From positions 186,001-250,000 of the forward strand of contig NZ_JAAMPU010000107.1 of assembly GCF_012911565.1 (NCBI RefSeq): DNA of 64,000 bases. Reading direction: 5' to 3'. Below the pieces are notes generated by a model. That model was not told the DNA's origin. It saw nothing but the letters and a program-made list of their open reading frames with translations, and ran no database searches. The stretch comes from Flavobacterium silvaticum. Lineage in GTDB: Bacteria > Bacteroidota > Bacteroidia > Flavobacteriales > Flavobacteriaceae. The translations under genes were made by a program, and so were the position numbers. Of the stretch, positions 52,424 to 62,031 are shown in pieces (position 1 is the stretch's first letter; each line of letters opens with the position of its first letter).

Positions 52424-53004
52424 ACAAAAGAAATTAGGTTCTTGTAAAACTTTTCAGTCGGAAGACCTACCACATTGGTATATGATCCCTCTATGCGAGA
52501 AATTGCCGTCAAACCTAGCCAGTCCTGAATACCATACGATCCTGCTTTATCAAACGGCTTGCAGGTTTCAAGGTAAAAAGCGATGGCTTCATCTGTCAGG
52601 TGGGAAAAAGTAACCTTCGTGGCATCGTTGAAAACCAGTTGGAAATCGATTTTAGTGAGGCAAACCGATGTAAAAACCTCGTGCGTCGAATCTGATAATT
52701 CCCGTAGCATCTTAAAAGCATCATCATAACCTGCAGGCTTTCCGAGCGCATGCCCGTTATGCCATACAATAGTGTCGCTTGTCACCAGGGTTTCATCATC
52801 CTTCAACTCATCTGCAAATGCCGAAGCTTTCAAAACGGCGAGATAATCCGTTATTTCAGCTGCTTTGAGATTCGGCGGATAGACTTCTTCGATCTCTTTG
52901 AGCCGGATTTCAAAATCAAGTCCAAGGTCACGCAAAAACTGCTGTCGTCTGGGTGAACCCGAAGCGAGGATTATTTTTTTATCCTTGAAAATTTCAGCCT
53001 GCAT
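52420..53004 (-). CDS. maf: Maf-family nucleotide pyrophosphatase
   Basis: A 194-residue house-cleaning NTP pyrophosphatase: ILASGSPRRQQFLRDLGL (substrate-binding S-x-S-P-R-R, residues 15-20), YLAVLKASAFA, ETLVTSDTIV (catalytic Asp), LGKPAGYDDAFKMLRELS and KAGSYGIQDWLGLTAISRIEGSYTNVVGLPTEKFY. These remove dTTP/UTP/CTP-type noncanonical nucleotides. Complete. It overlaps the prenyltransferase by 11 bp and mscS by 4 bp, sitting in a compact operon. Confidence 0.94.
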   Translation of the reverse strand: MQAEIFKDKKIILASGSPRRQQFLRDLGLDFEIRLKEIEEVYPPNLKAAEITDYLAVLKASAFADELKDDETLVTSDTIVWHNGHALGKPAGYDDAFKMLRELSDSTHEVFTSVCLTKIDFQLVFNDATKVTFSHLTDEAIAFYLETCKPFDKAGSYGIQDWLGLTAISRIEGSYTNVVGLPTEKFYKNLISFV

Positions 53005-53917
53005 TGATTTTCATGTTTAGGGAGATGACACCAATGAGTAAAATGCCAAAAACCAAAATCCATTTAAGCAATTGGCCGCATTGGTAAAAGTCTTTTTGTT
53101 TTTCGGCCTGCCAGATCCTGACACAGAAAAATACCAGTGGCGCAATCAAGAAAACGAGTGAATAAACCACGACATAGACCAATCCAAACAAATAGGAATA
53201 TAAATACCACCCTAACAGGATGACCAATACGATTCCCAAACCAAAAGAGATTTTCGCCGCCCTGTTAACCCCAATGGCAATTGGCAAGGTATTCATTCCT
53301 AAGTTGTAGTCTCCATTTACATCTTCTGTATCTTTAACTATTTCGCGCAGCAGGTTCAACAGGAATGCAAACAATGAGAAGTCGAGCAATACGCCAAATG
53401 TTGTTGCCATCATGATCCGGTTGTCATAATAAAGTGTCGGGAGCAAGTCATATAACCCTACGATAAGCACACTAAAGGCAAGCAATAGGGAAACGATGAA
53501 ATTCCCAACCAACAAATACCGCTTGTATGAATTCGCATACATGTACAACAGTGACGCGACGATAATGAAAATAGAAGCAAAGCCCGGTTTTGAAATTTCA
53601 TTCGAAATGTAAAATCCAAGCAAAACCCCGGTTACGGTCAGTCCAAAATAAATGTTGTAGGCAGTCGATTCAGAAATGCCGCGCCCTACAACAACGTCTT
53701 TCGGCTTATTTTCCATATCTGATTCCACGTCAAAGATATTGTTGATCACATAACCGCCAGCGGCGATGCACACGCATGAAAGTACCAGCAATAAAAACTG
53801 CCAGCCGCGAAGACCGAGCGTAATGGTTTGTTGTTCCAGAAAGACAAAATGCAATAGCAGTTGCATCAGGGCAATTAGGATAAGGTTTTGGTAGCGGATA
53901 AGCTTTAGGAATTTCAA
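52994..53917 (-). CDS. UbiA-family prenyltransferase, GGGP-synthase-like
   Basis: A 307-residue integral membrane prenyltransferase with about nine helices. First Asp-rich motif VINNIFDVESDMENKP (N60-D67), second motif LLREIVKDTEDVNGDYNLGMNTLPI, plus RYQNLILIALMQLLLHFVFL at the N-terminus. In Bacteroidota this branch is named geranylgeranylglycerol-phosphate geranylgeranyltransferase by analogy with the archaeal ether-lipid enzyme; related UbiA enzymes make quinones or heme. The actual substrate is uncertain. Gene order KdsC - UbiA - Maf - MscS looks conserved in flavobacteria. Confidence 0.85.
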   Translation of the reverse strand: MKFLKLIRYQNLILIALMQLLLHFVFLEQQTITLGLRGWQFLLLVLSCVCIAAGGYVINNIFDVESDMENKPKDVVVGRGISESTAYNIYFGLTVTGVLLGFYISNEISKPGFASIFIIVASLLYMYANSYKRYLLVGNFIVSLLLAFSVLIVGLYDLLPTLYYDNRIMMATTFGVLLDFSLFAFLLNLLREIVKDTEDVNGDYNLGMNTLPIAIGVNRAAKISFGLGIVLVILLGWYLYSYLFGLVYVVVYSLVFLIAPLVFFCVRIWQAEKQKDFYQCGQLLKWILVFGILLIGVISLNMKINAG

Positions 53918-53994
53918 GGCAATCAGTTTTAATTTTTATTTCGTGGATATAAAGGCTTTTCTTCCCGTCTTTTGAACTTCCGATCTTCCGGACT

Positions 53995-54525
53995 TCAATC
54001 AAACTTCGCATCAAAAGACAGCATCCATTTTCCCTGAACTTTCATCACCTGTTCAATAACATCGCGAACGGCACCGCGGCCTCCATTTTTATGGGAAATA
54101 TATTTGCTGACCGATTTTATCTCGGGAACCGCATCCTGTGGGCAAGCCGGAAGCCCGACTTTTTTCATTACCCAATAATCCGGAATATCATCGCCCATAT
54201 ACAACACTTCTTCTGCGGTTATATTGTATTTGTCAAGCAGCATATCAAGGACTTCGATTTTATTGAAAGATCCCAGATAGACTTCCTGTATGCCCAGATT
54301 CTGCAAACGTACGCGAACGCCTTCATTGGTTCCGCCGGAGATGATGCAAATGCGATACCCGTTATCCACAGCTGCTTTCATGGCGTAACCGTCGCGGATG
54401 TTCATGATACGCAACATTTCGCCTTCGGTTGTTACGTGTACCGAACTATCGGTCAGTACGCCGTCAATGTCAAAAATAAAAGTTGTGATGTGATTGAGTA
54501 ATTCCTTGTAATTGGTGTCAGCCAT
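53995..54525 (-). CDS. kdsC: KdsC-like HAD-IIIA phosphatase
   Basis: A 176-residue cytosolic phosphatase of the KdsC type: TFIFDIDGVLTDSSVHV (nucleophile D19, acid/base D21), MNIRDGYAMKAAVDNGYRICIISGG, VYLGSFNKIEVLDMLL, VLYMGDDIPDYWVMKKVGLPACPQDAVPEI. KdsC removes phosphate from KDO-8-phosphate for lipopolysaccharide; N-acylneuraminate-9-phosphatase or other relatives have the same fold, so KDO remains the best guess. The start overlaps the DUF2520 stop by 8 bp. Confidence 0.87.
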   Translation of the reverse strand: MADTNYKELLNHITTFIFDIDGVLTDSSVHVTTEGEMLRIMNIRDGYAMKAAVDNGYRICIISGGTNEGVRVRLQNLGIQEVYLGSFNKIEVLDMLLDKYNITAEEVLYMGDDIPDYWVMKKVGLPACPQDAVPEIKSVSKYISHKNGGRGAVRDVIEQVMKVQGKWMLSFDAKFD

Positions 54526-55264
54526 TTTGAATGGAGCGGGTTAAAAGTTCGTATAGCTCTTTTTTTGAAGCATCGTTTATAAAATCCAGATGGGCCGAAA
54601 TAGTGGGTTCATCGCGACGGATTGCCGGACCTGTCTGGGCTTCGGAGGGCGAGAGGCTCATGATTTTCTGTGCCGTTTCCAAAATCAGCGGATGCAATGC
54701 ATCGAACGGAATATTGTTGGCTTTGCAGATATCATCCGCTATTTTGTACATATGATTTGAAAAATTGCAGGCGAATACAGCCGATACATGAAGTGCCTTG
54801 CGCTGGTTCGTATCGATTTCAAAAACCCTTGCTTTTAGTGCTTTGGCCGCAGATTCCAATAGTGCGATATCTGCTTCATTTTCAGCTTCCACAAAAACAG
54901 GAAGGCCGCTGAAGTCGACTGATTTCGATCTTGAAAACGTCTGCAACGGATAAAATACCCCGCGTCTGTTGGTGTCAGGCAACGCATCGAACACAAGGCT
55001 TCCGGCGGTATGTACCACGAGTCTGTCAGTAAAAGGAAGTTTTGAAGCGATTTCAACCACAGATCTGTCTGAAACCGAAATGATATAAATGTCCGCAGGC
55101 TTAAGTTGCCCCAGATCATTTATGAACAGTTCCGATGGCAATGAAGACGGAAGGATTTGCGACCGATTGTAAACCTGGACAAGATTGGCATTTTCAGATG
55201 AATGAAAGCTATGCGCCAATTGCTGGCCCACATTTCCGTAACCGATGATCGAAACTGATATCAT
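54518..55264 (-). CDS. Rossmann-like and DUF2520 domain protein
   Basis: A 248-residue NAD(P)-binding protein: VSIIGYGNVGQQLAHSF (G-x-G-x-x-G near residue 8-13), then a Rossmann domain with DIYIISVSDRSVVEIA, and a helical C-terminal half with HVSAVFACNFSNHMYKIADDICK and GPAIRRDEPTISAHLDFI, as in the DUF2520 family, related to pyrroline-5-carboxylate reductase and 6-phosphogluconate dehydrogenase-like folds. Its reaction is not known. First gene of the DUF2520-KdsC-UbiA-Maf-MscS group. Confidence 0.85.
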   Translation of the reverse strand: MISVSIIGYGNVGQQLAHSFHSSENANLVQVYNRSQILPSSLPSELFINDLGQLKPADIYIISVSDRSVVEIASKLPFTDRLVVHTAGSLVFDALPDTNRRGVFYPLQTFSRSKSVDFSGLPVFVEAENEADIALLESAAKALKARVFEIDTNQRKALHVSAVFACNFSNHMYKIADDICKANNIPFDALHPLILETAQKIMSLSPSEAQTGPAIRRDEPTISAHLDFINDASKKELYELLTRSIQNG

Positions 55265-55323
55265 TCGGCTAAAATACTAATTTCACTTAGTTCCCTCCGA
55301 ATGAAATGATGCAAAAAGCAAGA

Positions 55324-56511
55324 CTAATTCGTAGGAATGGCCGTCAGCTGGTTCTCGCCCCAAAAACTGCTTCCAAGGCCGTTGATGTTGAACGTAGTCG
55401 GGGTGGTTCCATATTTGGTCAGGTTCGCCCACATATAATAGGTTTTGTTGGCTCCGCTGGTATTGTTGACTACAGTCTGGCCGTTAGCGATGCCGAATTC
55501 GTTCGGGCCGGAAAGTATGCCGGAAATCAATCCCCCCGACACAATATCCGGGCTTGAAGAATTTATTGTCGGTGAATCGCTGAGCGTCGACCGGATGAAA
55601 ACGCTCGCGCCATTGGCAAGTATGGTACTGCCATTGAGCAGATAGGTCCCAAAAACCATCCATTTTCCCGGCGGCAAAGTAATATAGGCATTACAATAAT
55701 AGCTTGCCGTTTGGCTGCCTGATGGCGTTCCGGTTCCGAATGAAGCACCTGGCCCTGTAAAAACACCTTGTTGGGCCGGTGTAATAGCGGTATTGTTGAC
55801 CCAGGTTCCGACCCCGTTAACATCGCTTGAAAGCACGCGCCCGACAGCCTGTGTTCCGTCATTGATACGGATTTTGCCCGAAACGTCGAGTTTTTGGGTC
55901 GGATTGTTCGTCCCGATTCCCACATTGCCGTTTCCCTGTATGCGCATGAGTTCGTTGGAAGAAGTAGCCGAAGAAGCCGCAAAAAAAACATGGTTTGCAC
56001 CAAGGTTGTCGGTCTGGTAGCGCAAGGTCTGTCCATTCACACCAAAACCATAATACTGGTTGTCATTGTTCCCGCCTTCATACATAACGATTTTGCGATT
56101 TACGGTGGTATTGGCGAATTGAAGCGGTGCATTTGGTGTCGTTGTGCCAATACCAACATTGTCGGAAAGTGTCGACGGATACAGGTAGCTTCCGTTCTTC
56201 TCCCAGTAATTGTCGGAACCGACCGAAAGTTTTGTCCATTGGCTTCCGTTCCAAAAATAATATCCGGCACCAGATCCGCCTGTAACAGCGGCGTTGGTAT
56301 TGTAAACCAGCAAACCTGTCGCCGGTGTGTTTATCGGAACAACCGCATTGGTCACAGAGCCCAGATTTACCCTTGGTGGCAATAATCCGGAATTGGAAGA
56401 ATCAATTTGCAAAGCTGATGAAGCATCCGGAGTGACAGTCCCGATTCCGACCTGGGCAAAATTTAAGAGCGGAATCAGCAGAAAAAGAGAGGAATAGAGG
56501 CGAAGGTTCAT
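55324..56511 (-). CDS. Secreted NVGIGT-repeat (tail-fibre-like) protein
   Basis: A 395-residue exported protein with signal peptide (LFLLIPLLNFAQ). It contains the repeat VGIGT-x-x-P three times (VGIGTVTPDASSALQI, VGIGTTTPNAPLQF and VGIGTNNPTQKLDVSGKIRI), a Gly/Ser/Asn-rich composition and few charged residues. The segments around SALQIDSSNSGLLPPRVNL are characteristic of Bacteroidota surface or tail-fibre-like proteins with triple-beta-helix architecture. No T9SS sorting domain is visible. It is probably surface-exposed or extracellular; no phage genes are adjacent. Confidence 0.78.
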   Translation of the reverse strand: MNLRLYSSLFLLIPLLNFAQVGIGTVTPDASSALQIDSSNSGLLPPRVNLGSVTNAVVPINTPATGLLVYNTNAAVTGGSGAGYYFWNGSQWTKLSVGSDNYWEKNGSYLYPSTLSDNVGIGTTTPNAPLQFANTTVNRKIVMYEGGNNDNQYYGFGVNGQTLRYQTDNLGANHVFFAASSATSSNELMRIQGNGNVGIGTNNPTQKLDVSGKIRINDGTQAVGRVLSSDVNGVGTWVNNTAITPAQQGVFTGPGASFGTGTPSGSQTASYYCNAYITLPPGKWMVFGTYLLNGSTILANGASVFIRSTLSDSPTINSSSPDIVSGGLISGILSGPNEFGIANGQTVVNNTSGANKTYYMWANLTKYGTTPTTFNINGLGSSFWGENQLTAIPTN

Positions 56512-56583
56512 AAGCTACTTTTGTTTCCATAAAAGTAGACCTAGGCTAAAGAGCAATCAATCAACCGTTTGTATCATTAGCAT

Positions 56584-57207
56584 TTACGCTTTTCCGTACA
56601 ATTTGTTGACGGCTTCAGTCTTGTTCTGCACCTGAAGCTTGGTGTAGATATGATTCAAATGACGTTTTACGGTACTCAGCGAAATAAATAACCTGTCGGC
56701 GATTTCCTTGTATAAAAAGCCTTTGCTGAGTAATTCGAGCACTTCCTGTTCGCGTGGTGAAAGTATGTTTCCTAAATTAGAATTCGGAACTGCGTTGAAA
56801 CTCCCGAGCACTTTCCTGGCGATGGTTGGAGACATCGGGCTTCCGCCTTCAAAGAGTTCACAAACGGCGTCGGCTATTTTATTTGGAGCCGTATTTTTAA
56901 GAATGTATCCGCTGGCACCGGCTTTAAGTGCTTCGAATACCTGTTCGTTGTCTTCATAGATAGTAAACATCATGAATTGGATCGACGGAAATTCGGGTTT
57001 AAGTTTGCCGACACAATACACGCCTGATTTTCCGGGAAGATTGATATCTGTAATGACCACTTCCGGCTGGATGATTGGGATTTGATCCAGAGCCGATTCG
57101 CCATCTTCAAAACACCCGAGCAATTTAAGCCTATCATCGGCTTCTATCACTGCTTTTAGCCCTTCGCGGATATCGGTAATGTCTTCTATGATGCAAACTC
57201 CAATCAT
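56584..57207 (-). CDS. NarL/FixJ-type response regulator
   Basis: A 207-residue two-component regulator. The receiver domain contains VCIIEDITDIREGL (acidic pocket, E8/D9), the phospho-acceptor Asp 54 in VVITDINLPGKSG, MMFTIYEDNEQ (Thr) and GYILKN (Lys). The C-terminal LuxR-type HTH (about 140-207) has LSPREQEVLELLSKGFLYKEIADRLFISLSTVKRHL. Start at MIGVCI, 16 codons inside the longest frame. It follows the sensor kinase by 65 bp on the same strand and is its likely partner. Confidence 0.93.
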   Translation of the reverse strand: MIGVCIIEDITDIREGLKAVIEADDRLKLLGCFEDGESALDQIPIIQPEVVITDINLPGKSGVYCVGKLKPEFPSIQFMMFTIYEDNEQVFEALKAGASGYILKNTAPNKIADAVCELFEGGSPMSPTIARKVLGSFNAVPNSNLGNILSPREQEVLELLSKGFLYKEIADRLFISLSTVKRHLNHIYTKLQVQNKTEAVNKLYGKA

Positions 57208-57272
57208 GTAAGTGGTATTTTTTACAAATAAAACAGAAGATGGCTTATTGTGCAATGAACCGAAAGTACGAT

Positions 57273-58616
57273 TTATTTCAAATCCAAAGGTATTTCGAAA
57301 ACGATTTCGGAACCTTTGTCCGAATGGACTGACATACGCCCGTTTACGGCAGACATGCGTTTTTCCATATTTACCAGACCATTACCGGCTTTTCTGATCG
57401 TCTCCGGAAAACCGATACCGTTGTCTTTGATTATAATCGATAAGTTGTCATCTACTGAAATCCGCAGCGAAACATTCGATGCCGAAGCGTGTTTCACCAC
57501 ATTATGCAAGGCTTCCTTGGCCGAAAGGAAAATATGCCGTCTCCATTCGCCATTGATCATTTTTGCCGGGACAGATTCTGGTGTCCGGATTTCAAAGTCA
57601 AGATTATTGGTTTCGAGATATTCGGCCGTGTAGGTTTTGATATAGGCGATCAGGTCCTGAAGCGAATTGTTGTCTTCCTTCATCGCCCAGATAATCTCAC
57701 TCAGGCTTTCCACAAGCCCGGATGCCGTCCGGTTGATCTTGAACCACACCGATTGGTCGCCTTCATTCCTGGCAAACGGCTGGCTCAGATAGGCTATTTT
57801 GGTCAGTCCGCTTCCCAGATCATCGTGCATATCCGCGGCGATGCGGCGCCTTTCATTTTCGAGTAATAATTGTTTCTCAAGCAATTCGTTCTGGACGACA
57901 AGCAGTTCGTTGGCCGCCTGTAATCTGTCGTTATTTATTGTTTCCCAACTGTTTTTGAAGCGATAACTAAGTGCTATCGAAAAAAACACGATGTCTACGA
58001 AACTCCCAAGAATCATCCATTCCGGCGGATAAATCCACATATCCGGACTCAGGTAAATGTTGGCGATGAAAGAGATGAGCCCGAAAATAAAATAACAGGC
58101 ACTTCCGAGTAAAATGAATAATTGAAAGGTGATATGCCTTAGTTTGAAGCACTGATACAGCATTACTGCAGTCAATACAAAAATAAAGATCCGGATGCCC
58201 ATAAAGGCGATCGGATAGGTTTTGAAATAATAGATTGACCTCAGTACAAAAAATCCGATGGCGTAAATAAGAAGCGTCGCCATAATGAAAACCCAAGATC
58301 GGAACAGGAAACTATCGGGCGATTTCGTCACTTCTATAGACTGAAGGATAAAATTAAAATAAAGCGACAGGTAGATGATCTGGGCCGGCTCATTGAGGTA
58401 CGACAGCATATAATCGTCGAATTCCTTACTGACAAATGATTGCAGCAAGCCACTTCGGACAAGGGCAAAAAAGGCTGTCGCACCCAGGTAAAGCATATAG
58501 TGTATGAGTAATCTGTCGCGGCTAAACCAATAAAGTACCAAATGATACAGGAACGCCATGACAATCGCCCCAAGTATCAGGACGGACAACAAAGACGGGA
58601 CAACAATTTCATGCAT
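57273..58616 (-). CDS. Membrane sensor histidine kinase (NarX/DegS type)
   Basis: A 447-residue kinase with a seven-helix 7TM-DISM-like membrane sensor (helices about 8-30, 38-60, 78-95, 108-127, 140-156, 163-188, 200-218), a coiled coil (~225-255), the HisKA_3 dimerisation helix RRRIAADMHDDLGSGLTKIAYLSQPF (phospho-His 264) and a HATPase_c domain with SAKEALHNVVKHASA (N-box), IIIKDNGIGFP (G1) and GNGLVNMEKRM (G2). It lacks a periplasmic sensory domain, so it probably senses something in the membrane. Partner is the regulator downstream. Confidence 0.92.
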   Translation of the reverse strand: MHEIVVPSLLSVLILGAIVMAFLYHLVLYWFSRDRLLIHYMLYLGATAFFALVRSGLLQSFVSKEFDDYMLSYLNEPAQIIYLSLYFNFILQSIEVTKSPDSFLFRSWVFIMATLLIYAIGFFVLRSIYYFKTYPIAFMGIRIFIFVLTAVMLYQCFKLRHITFQLFILLGSACYFIFGLISFIANIYLSPDMWIYPPEWMILGSFVDIVFFSIALSYRFKNSWETINNDRLQAANELLVVQNELLEKQLLLENERRRIAADMHDDLGSGLTKIAYLSQPFARNEGDQSVWFKINRTASGLVESLSEIIWAMKEDNNSLQDLIAYIKTYTAEYLETNNLDFEIRTPESVPAKMINGEWRRHIFLSAKEALHNVVKHASASNVSLRISVDDNLSIIIKDNGIGFPETIRKAGNGLVNMEKRMSAVNGRMSVHSDKGSEIVFEIPLDLK

Positions 58617-58692
58617 GCCACTAAAATAGCGAATTGTAAATAACCTCTGATGAATACAGCAAAATCGGACGGTTTAAAATGTCTAATTTGCT

Positions 58693-58700
58693 TACTTTTG
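58693..58700 (+). promoter_or_regulatory. -7 box of the ccsBA gene
   Basis: TACTTTTG matches TAnnTTTG, 30 nt before ATG 58731, with an imperfect -33. It lies inside the longer open frame, so the shorter start is supported. Confidence 0.5.
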
Positions 58701-58730
58701 CACTTGGTTTTCACCAGCAATATTCTCTTC

Positions 58731-61700
58731 ATGTTAAAAAAAATAGTATCGGCGCTTTTTTCCACGCGCCTGATGGCAGTCCTCTTTATCGTTTTTGCAG
58801 TGGCCATGGCAGCCGGAACCTTCATTGAAAACGATTATAATACAGATACAGCCCGAATCTGGGTCTACAATACCTGGTGGTTTGAAGGAATCATGTTTAT
58901 GTTCATGGTCAACTTCATCGGCAACATCAAACGATACAGGCTTTGGAGTAAGGAAAAATGGTCTACGTTATTGCTGCACCTGGCTTTTATCCTTATCATC
59001 GTTGGGGCATTCATTACCAGATACATTTCCTATGAAGGCATGATGCCGATACGTGAAGGCGCGACTGAAAACACGTTTTATTCAGAAAGCATATTCCTTT
59101 CCGTCATGGTCGACGGCATGCACGACGACGGCAAAAATAAGCCGGCAATGGCCAGACGCGTGTTTGAGAAAAAATTGTTGCTTTCACCTGTAGCTGATAA
59201 TTCATTCACGTTGAGCAACAACTTTGACAAAAAGGATTTTTCAATCCGGTATAAAAAGTACATCATGGGCGCTACCGATACCATCATCCCAAAACCAAAC
59301 GGAAGCACCTATCTCAAAATGGTCGAAGCCGGTGATGGGGAGCGACATGAACATTACCTCAAGGAAGGCGAGGTTACGAACATCCACAACCTGCTGTATT
59401 CACTGAACAAATTCACTCCCGGAGCCATCAATATTTCCACGGTGGGAAACCAGCCGACAGTCCAGATGCCTTTTGACGGACAATTTATGCGAATGGCGGA
59501 TAAGATGCAGGGCTCGGTCAAAAAAGACAGCGTCCAGCCATTGATGTTCCGGTCGTTGTATACGGTAGGTGAGGCGAGGTTCGTATTTCCGGTTGCGCCT
59601 GTGAAAGGCGAAATGTCGTTCCGTTCGAATGGAAAACTCAAGGACAAACAATCGGAAGACGCCTTGATCCTAGAAGTGGAATCAGGCGGGAAGAAACAGG
59701 AAGTCACGCTTACAGGTTCACGCGGCCGTGTCGGCGCTCCACTTGCCATCAAACTCAACGACCTTGATTTTACATTATCTTACGGAAGCAAAGGCTACCA
59801 ATTACCATTCACCATAAAGCTCAACGACTTCATCGCTTCTAAATATCCGGGGACTGAAAAAAGCTATTCGGCTTATGAAAGCCAGGTTACGGTCACGGAC
59901 GGAGCCGATAAATTCGACACCAGAATCTACATGAATCACGTACTCGACCACAAAGGTTATCGATTCTTCCAGGCATCTTTCGATCCGGATGAAAAAGGAA
60001 CGATACTTTCCGTGAACCACGATTTTTGGGGAACGTGGATTACGTACGTCGGATACTTCTTTCTGTTTGCTGGACTTCTGGCGATTTTATTCACCAAAGG
60101 GTCGCGTTTTGGTGAAATCGGGCGAAAACTCGATGCGGTCCGGAAAAAGAAGGCTAAACCTGGAACGACAATCATTTTGCTGCTGCTGAGTTTAGGGCTT
60201 CAGGCGCAACATGAACATGAAGAGTCAGGTGAAAAACCGTTATCTGCCAAAGAAATCGATTCACTTCTTAATAAATATAAGGTTTCAGAAGCACACGCAG
60301 CCAAATTCGGGCGACTTATCATTCAGGATGAAGGCGGACGGATGAAGCCTGTCAACACGTTTTCATCTGAATTGCTGCGCAAAGTTTCAAAATCAGACGA
60401 ATACAAGGGACTCAATTCAGATCAGGTTTTTCTGTCGATGACCCAATTCCGTACAGCCTGGCTCAATATTCCGATAATCTATCTGGCGCGTGGAAACGAA
60501 AGGCTGCGAAAAATCATCGGCATTGGTCCGGAGGAAAAATACGCTTCGTTCATATCCTTTTTCGATGCCCAGGGCAATTATAAATTGTCGCCTTATCTTG
60601 ATGATGCCTATCGTGCGTCGGTTCCGGATAAGTTCCAGCAGGATTTTATCGATACGGACAGACGCGTCAACCTGATGAATTCCGCCTTATTCGGAAGTAT
60701 CCTGAGATTATTCCCGATTCCCGGAAGCGAAAACAACAAATGGGTTTCTTATCTCCAATTGAATGAAGCAGGCTTGAAAGGACAGGATTCGGTCTTTACC
60801 AAAAATATCCTTCCGATATACCTCAATTCACTATACCAGGCCGAAACGACGGGCGATTATAAAGGTGCCGATTTTTATCTGTCGGGAATTTCAAAATACC
60901 AGCACCGATATGGAAAAGCAGTCATGCCGAGCGATGAACGCGTGGATTCTGAAATCCTGTACAACAAATACGACGTGTTCAAACGATTGTTCTATTTGTA
61001 CATGACCACAGGTATTCTGATGCTCTTTTTAACCATCGTCAATATTTTCCTTGAAAAAAAATGGCTGAAATATATCATCGGTTTTTTCCACGGAGTTACC
61101 ATTCTGCTGTTCATCTTCCATAGCGTCGGGTTGGTTGCAAGATCTTACATTTCCGGCCACGCACCCTGGAGTGATGCTTATGAAGCTATGATATATGTTG
61201 GATGGGCGACTATGATAATGACGTTGATTTTTGGCCGTAAGTCAGCATTGACCGTAGCTTCCGGGACATTGGTCGCATCAATGATCCTGATGATTGCGCA
61301 CTGGAACTGGATGGATCCGGCAATCGCGAACCTTCAGCCGGTGTTGGATTCGTATTGGCTCATGATACACGTGGCCGTTATTGTTGGAAGTTATGGGCCT
61401 TTCACCCTTGGGATGGTTCTTGGTGCCGTAAGTTTGATATTGATGTTGTTTATCAATAAGAATAACCGCAAAAAAATGGAGCTCCATCTGCAGGAACTTA
61501 CTTACATCAATGAAATGACACTGACGATCGGATTGGTTATGCTGACCATAGGGAATTTCCTCGGCGGTCAATGGGCCAACGAAAGTTGGGGCCGTTATTG
61601 GGGTTGGGATCCGAAAGAAACATGGGCATTGGTATCCATAATGGTCTATGCTTTTGTGATTCATATGCGCCTGGTTCCCGGAATGCGTAGCAAATGGTTG

Positions 61701-61904
61701 TTCAATTTTGTAAGTGTCCTGGCTTATTATTCTATCCTGATGACGTTTTTCGGAGTGAATTTTTACCTGAGCGGAAAACATTCCTACGCAAGTGGAGATA
61801 AAGTTGTGACGCCGGCTTTTATATATTGGTCTTTAGCAATAGTAGGCACCTTAGGATTGGGATCTTGGCTTCGATATCGTCAAAACAAAAATATTGACAA
61901 ATAA
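58731..61904 (+). CDS. ccsBA: Cytochrome c biogenesis fusion protein CcsBA (ResB-CcsA)
   Basis: A 1057-residue fusion handling heme export and attachment to apocytochrome c in system II maturation. The N-terminal ResB/CcsB part has helices at about 3-27, 45-62 and 77-96, ending in a soluble periplasmic region (~100-440) and a further helix near 455-475. A middle segment (~485-760) links to CcsA. The C-terminal CcsA part has eight helices and the WWD heme signature (WANESWGRYWGWDPKETWAL, about residue 955-970), with conserved His residues in VARSYISGHAPWSDAYEAM. ATG 58731 is chosen because the promoter box is upstream of it. Fusion order CcsB-CcsA is usual in Bacteroidota. Confidence 0.93.
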   Translation: MLKKIVSALFSTRLMAVLFIVFAVAMAAGTFIENDYNTDTARIWVYNTWWFEGIMFMFMVNFIGNIKRYRLWSKEKWSTLLLHLAFILIIVGAFITRYISYEGMMPIREGATENTFYSESIFLSVMVDGMHDDGKNKPAMARRVFEKKLLLSPVADNSFTLSNNFDKKDFSIRYKKYIMGATDTIIPKPNGSTYLKMVEAGDGERHEHYLKEGEVTNIHNLLYSLNKFTPGAINISTVGNQPTVQMPFDGQFMRMADKMQGSVKKDSVQPLMFRSLYTVGEARFVFPVAPVKGEMSFRSNGKLKDKQSEDALILEVESGGKKQEVTLTGSRGRVGAPLAIKLNDLDFTLSYGSKGYQLPFTIKLNDFIASKYPGTEKSYSAYESQVTVTDGADKFDTRIYMNHVLDHKGYRFFQASFDPDEKGTILSVNHDFWGTWITYVGYFFLFAGLLAILFTKGSRFGEIGRKLDAVRKKKAKPGTTIILLLLSLGLQAQHEHEESGEKPLSAKEIDSLLNKYKVSEAHAAKFGRLIIQDEGGRMKPVNTFSSELLRKVSKSDEYKGLNSDQVFLSMTQFRTAWLNIPIIYLARGNERLRKIIGIGPEEKYASFISFFDAQGNYKLSPYLDDAYRASVPDKFQQDFIDTDRRVNLMNSALFGSILRLFPIPGSENNKWVSYLQLNEAGLKGQDSVFTKNILPIYLNSLYQAETTGDYKGADFYLSGISKYQHRYGKAVMPSDERVDSEILYNKYDVFKRLFYLYMTTGILMLFLTIVNIFLEKKWLKYIIGFFHGVTILLFIFHSVGLVARSYISGHAPWSDAYEAMIYVGWATMIMTLIFGRKSALTVASGTLVASMILMIAHWNWMDPAIANLQPVLDSYWLMIHVAVIVGSYGPFTLGMVLGAVSLILMLFINKNNRKKMELHLQELTYINEMTLTIGLVMLTIGNFLGGQWANESWGRYWGWDPKETWALVSIMVYAFVIHMRLVPGMRSKWLFNFVSVLAYYSILMTFFGVNFYLSGKHSYASGDKVVTPAFIYWSLAIVGTLGLGSWLRYRQNKNIDK

Positions 61905-62031
61905 TAAAAATCCCCATATCGAGAATTTTATTTTTAAAATATTCTCAATATGCGAATATTATAATTTCAGATTTATAATCTGTAAAGACAAAATCCAATT
62001 CCGGAATTAATTTCATAGAAAACAAATTATC

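Noticed and set aside
55324..56511. Phage tail fibre
   Set aside because: Repeat type alone is not evidence of a phage; it has a signal peptide and lies among chromosomal genes.
58650..58730. N-terminal extension of CcsBA by 27 codons
   Set aside because: It contains the TACTTTTG box; the later Met directly precedes the first membrane helix.
61918..61947. Imperfect AT-rich hairpin after ccsBA
   Set aside because: The GAGAAT/ATTCTC stem has no T tract and could be a chance match; not called as terminator.
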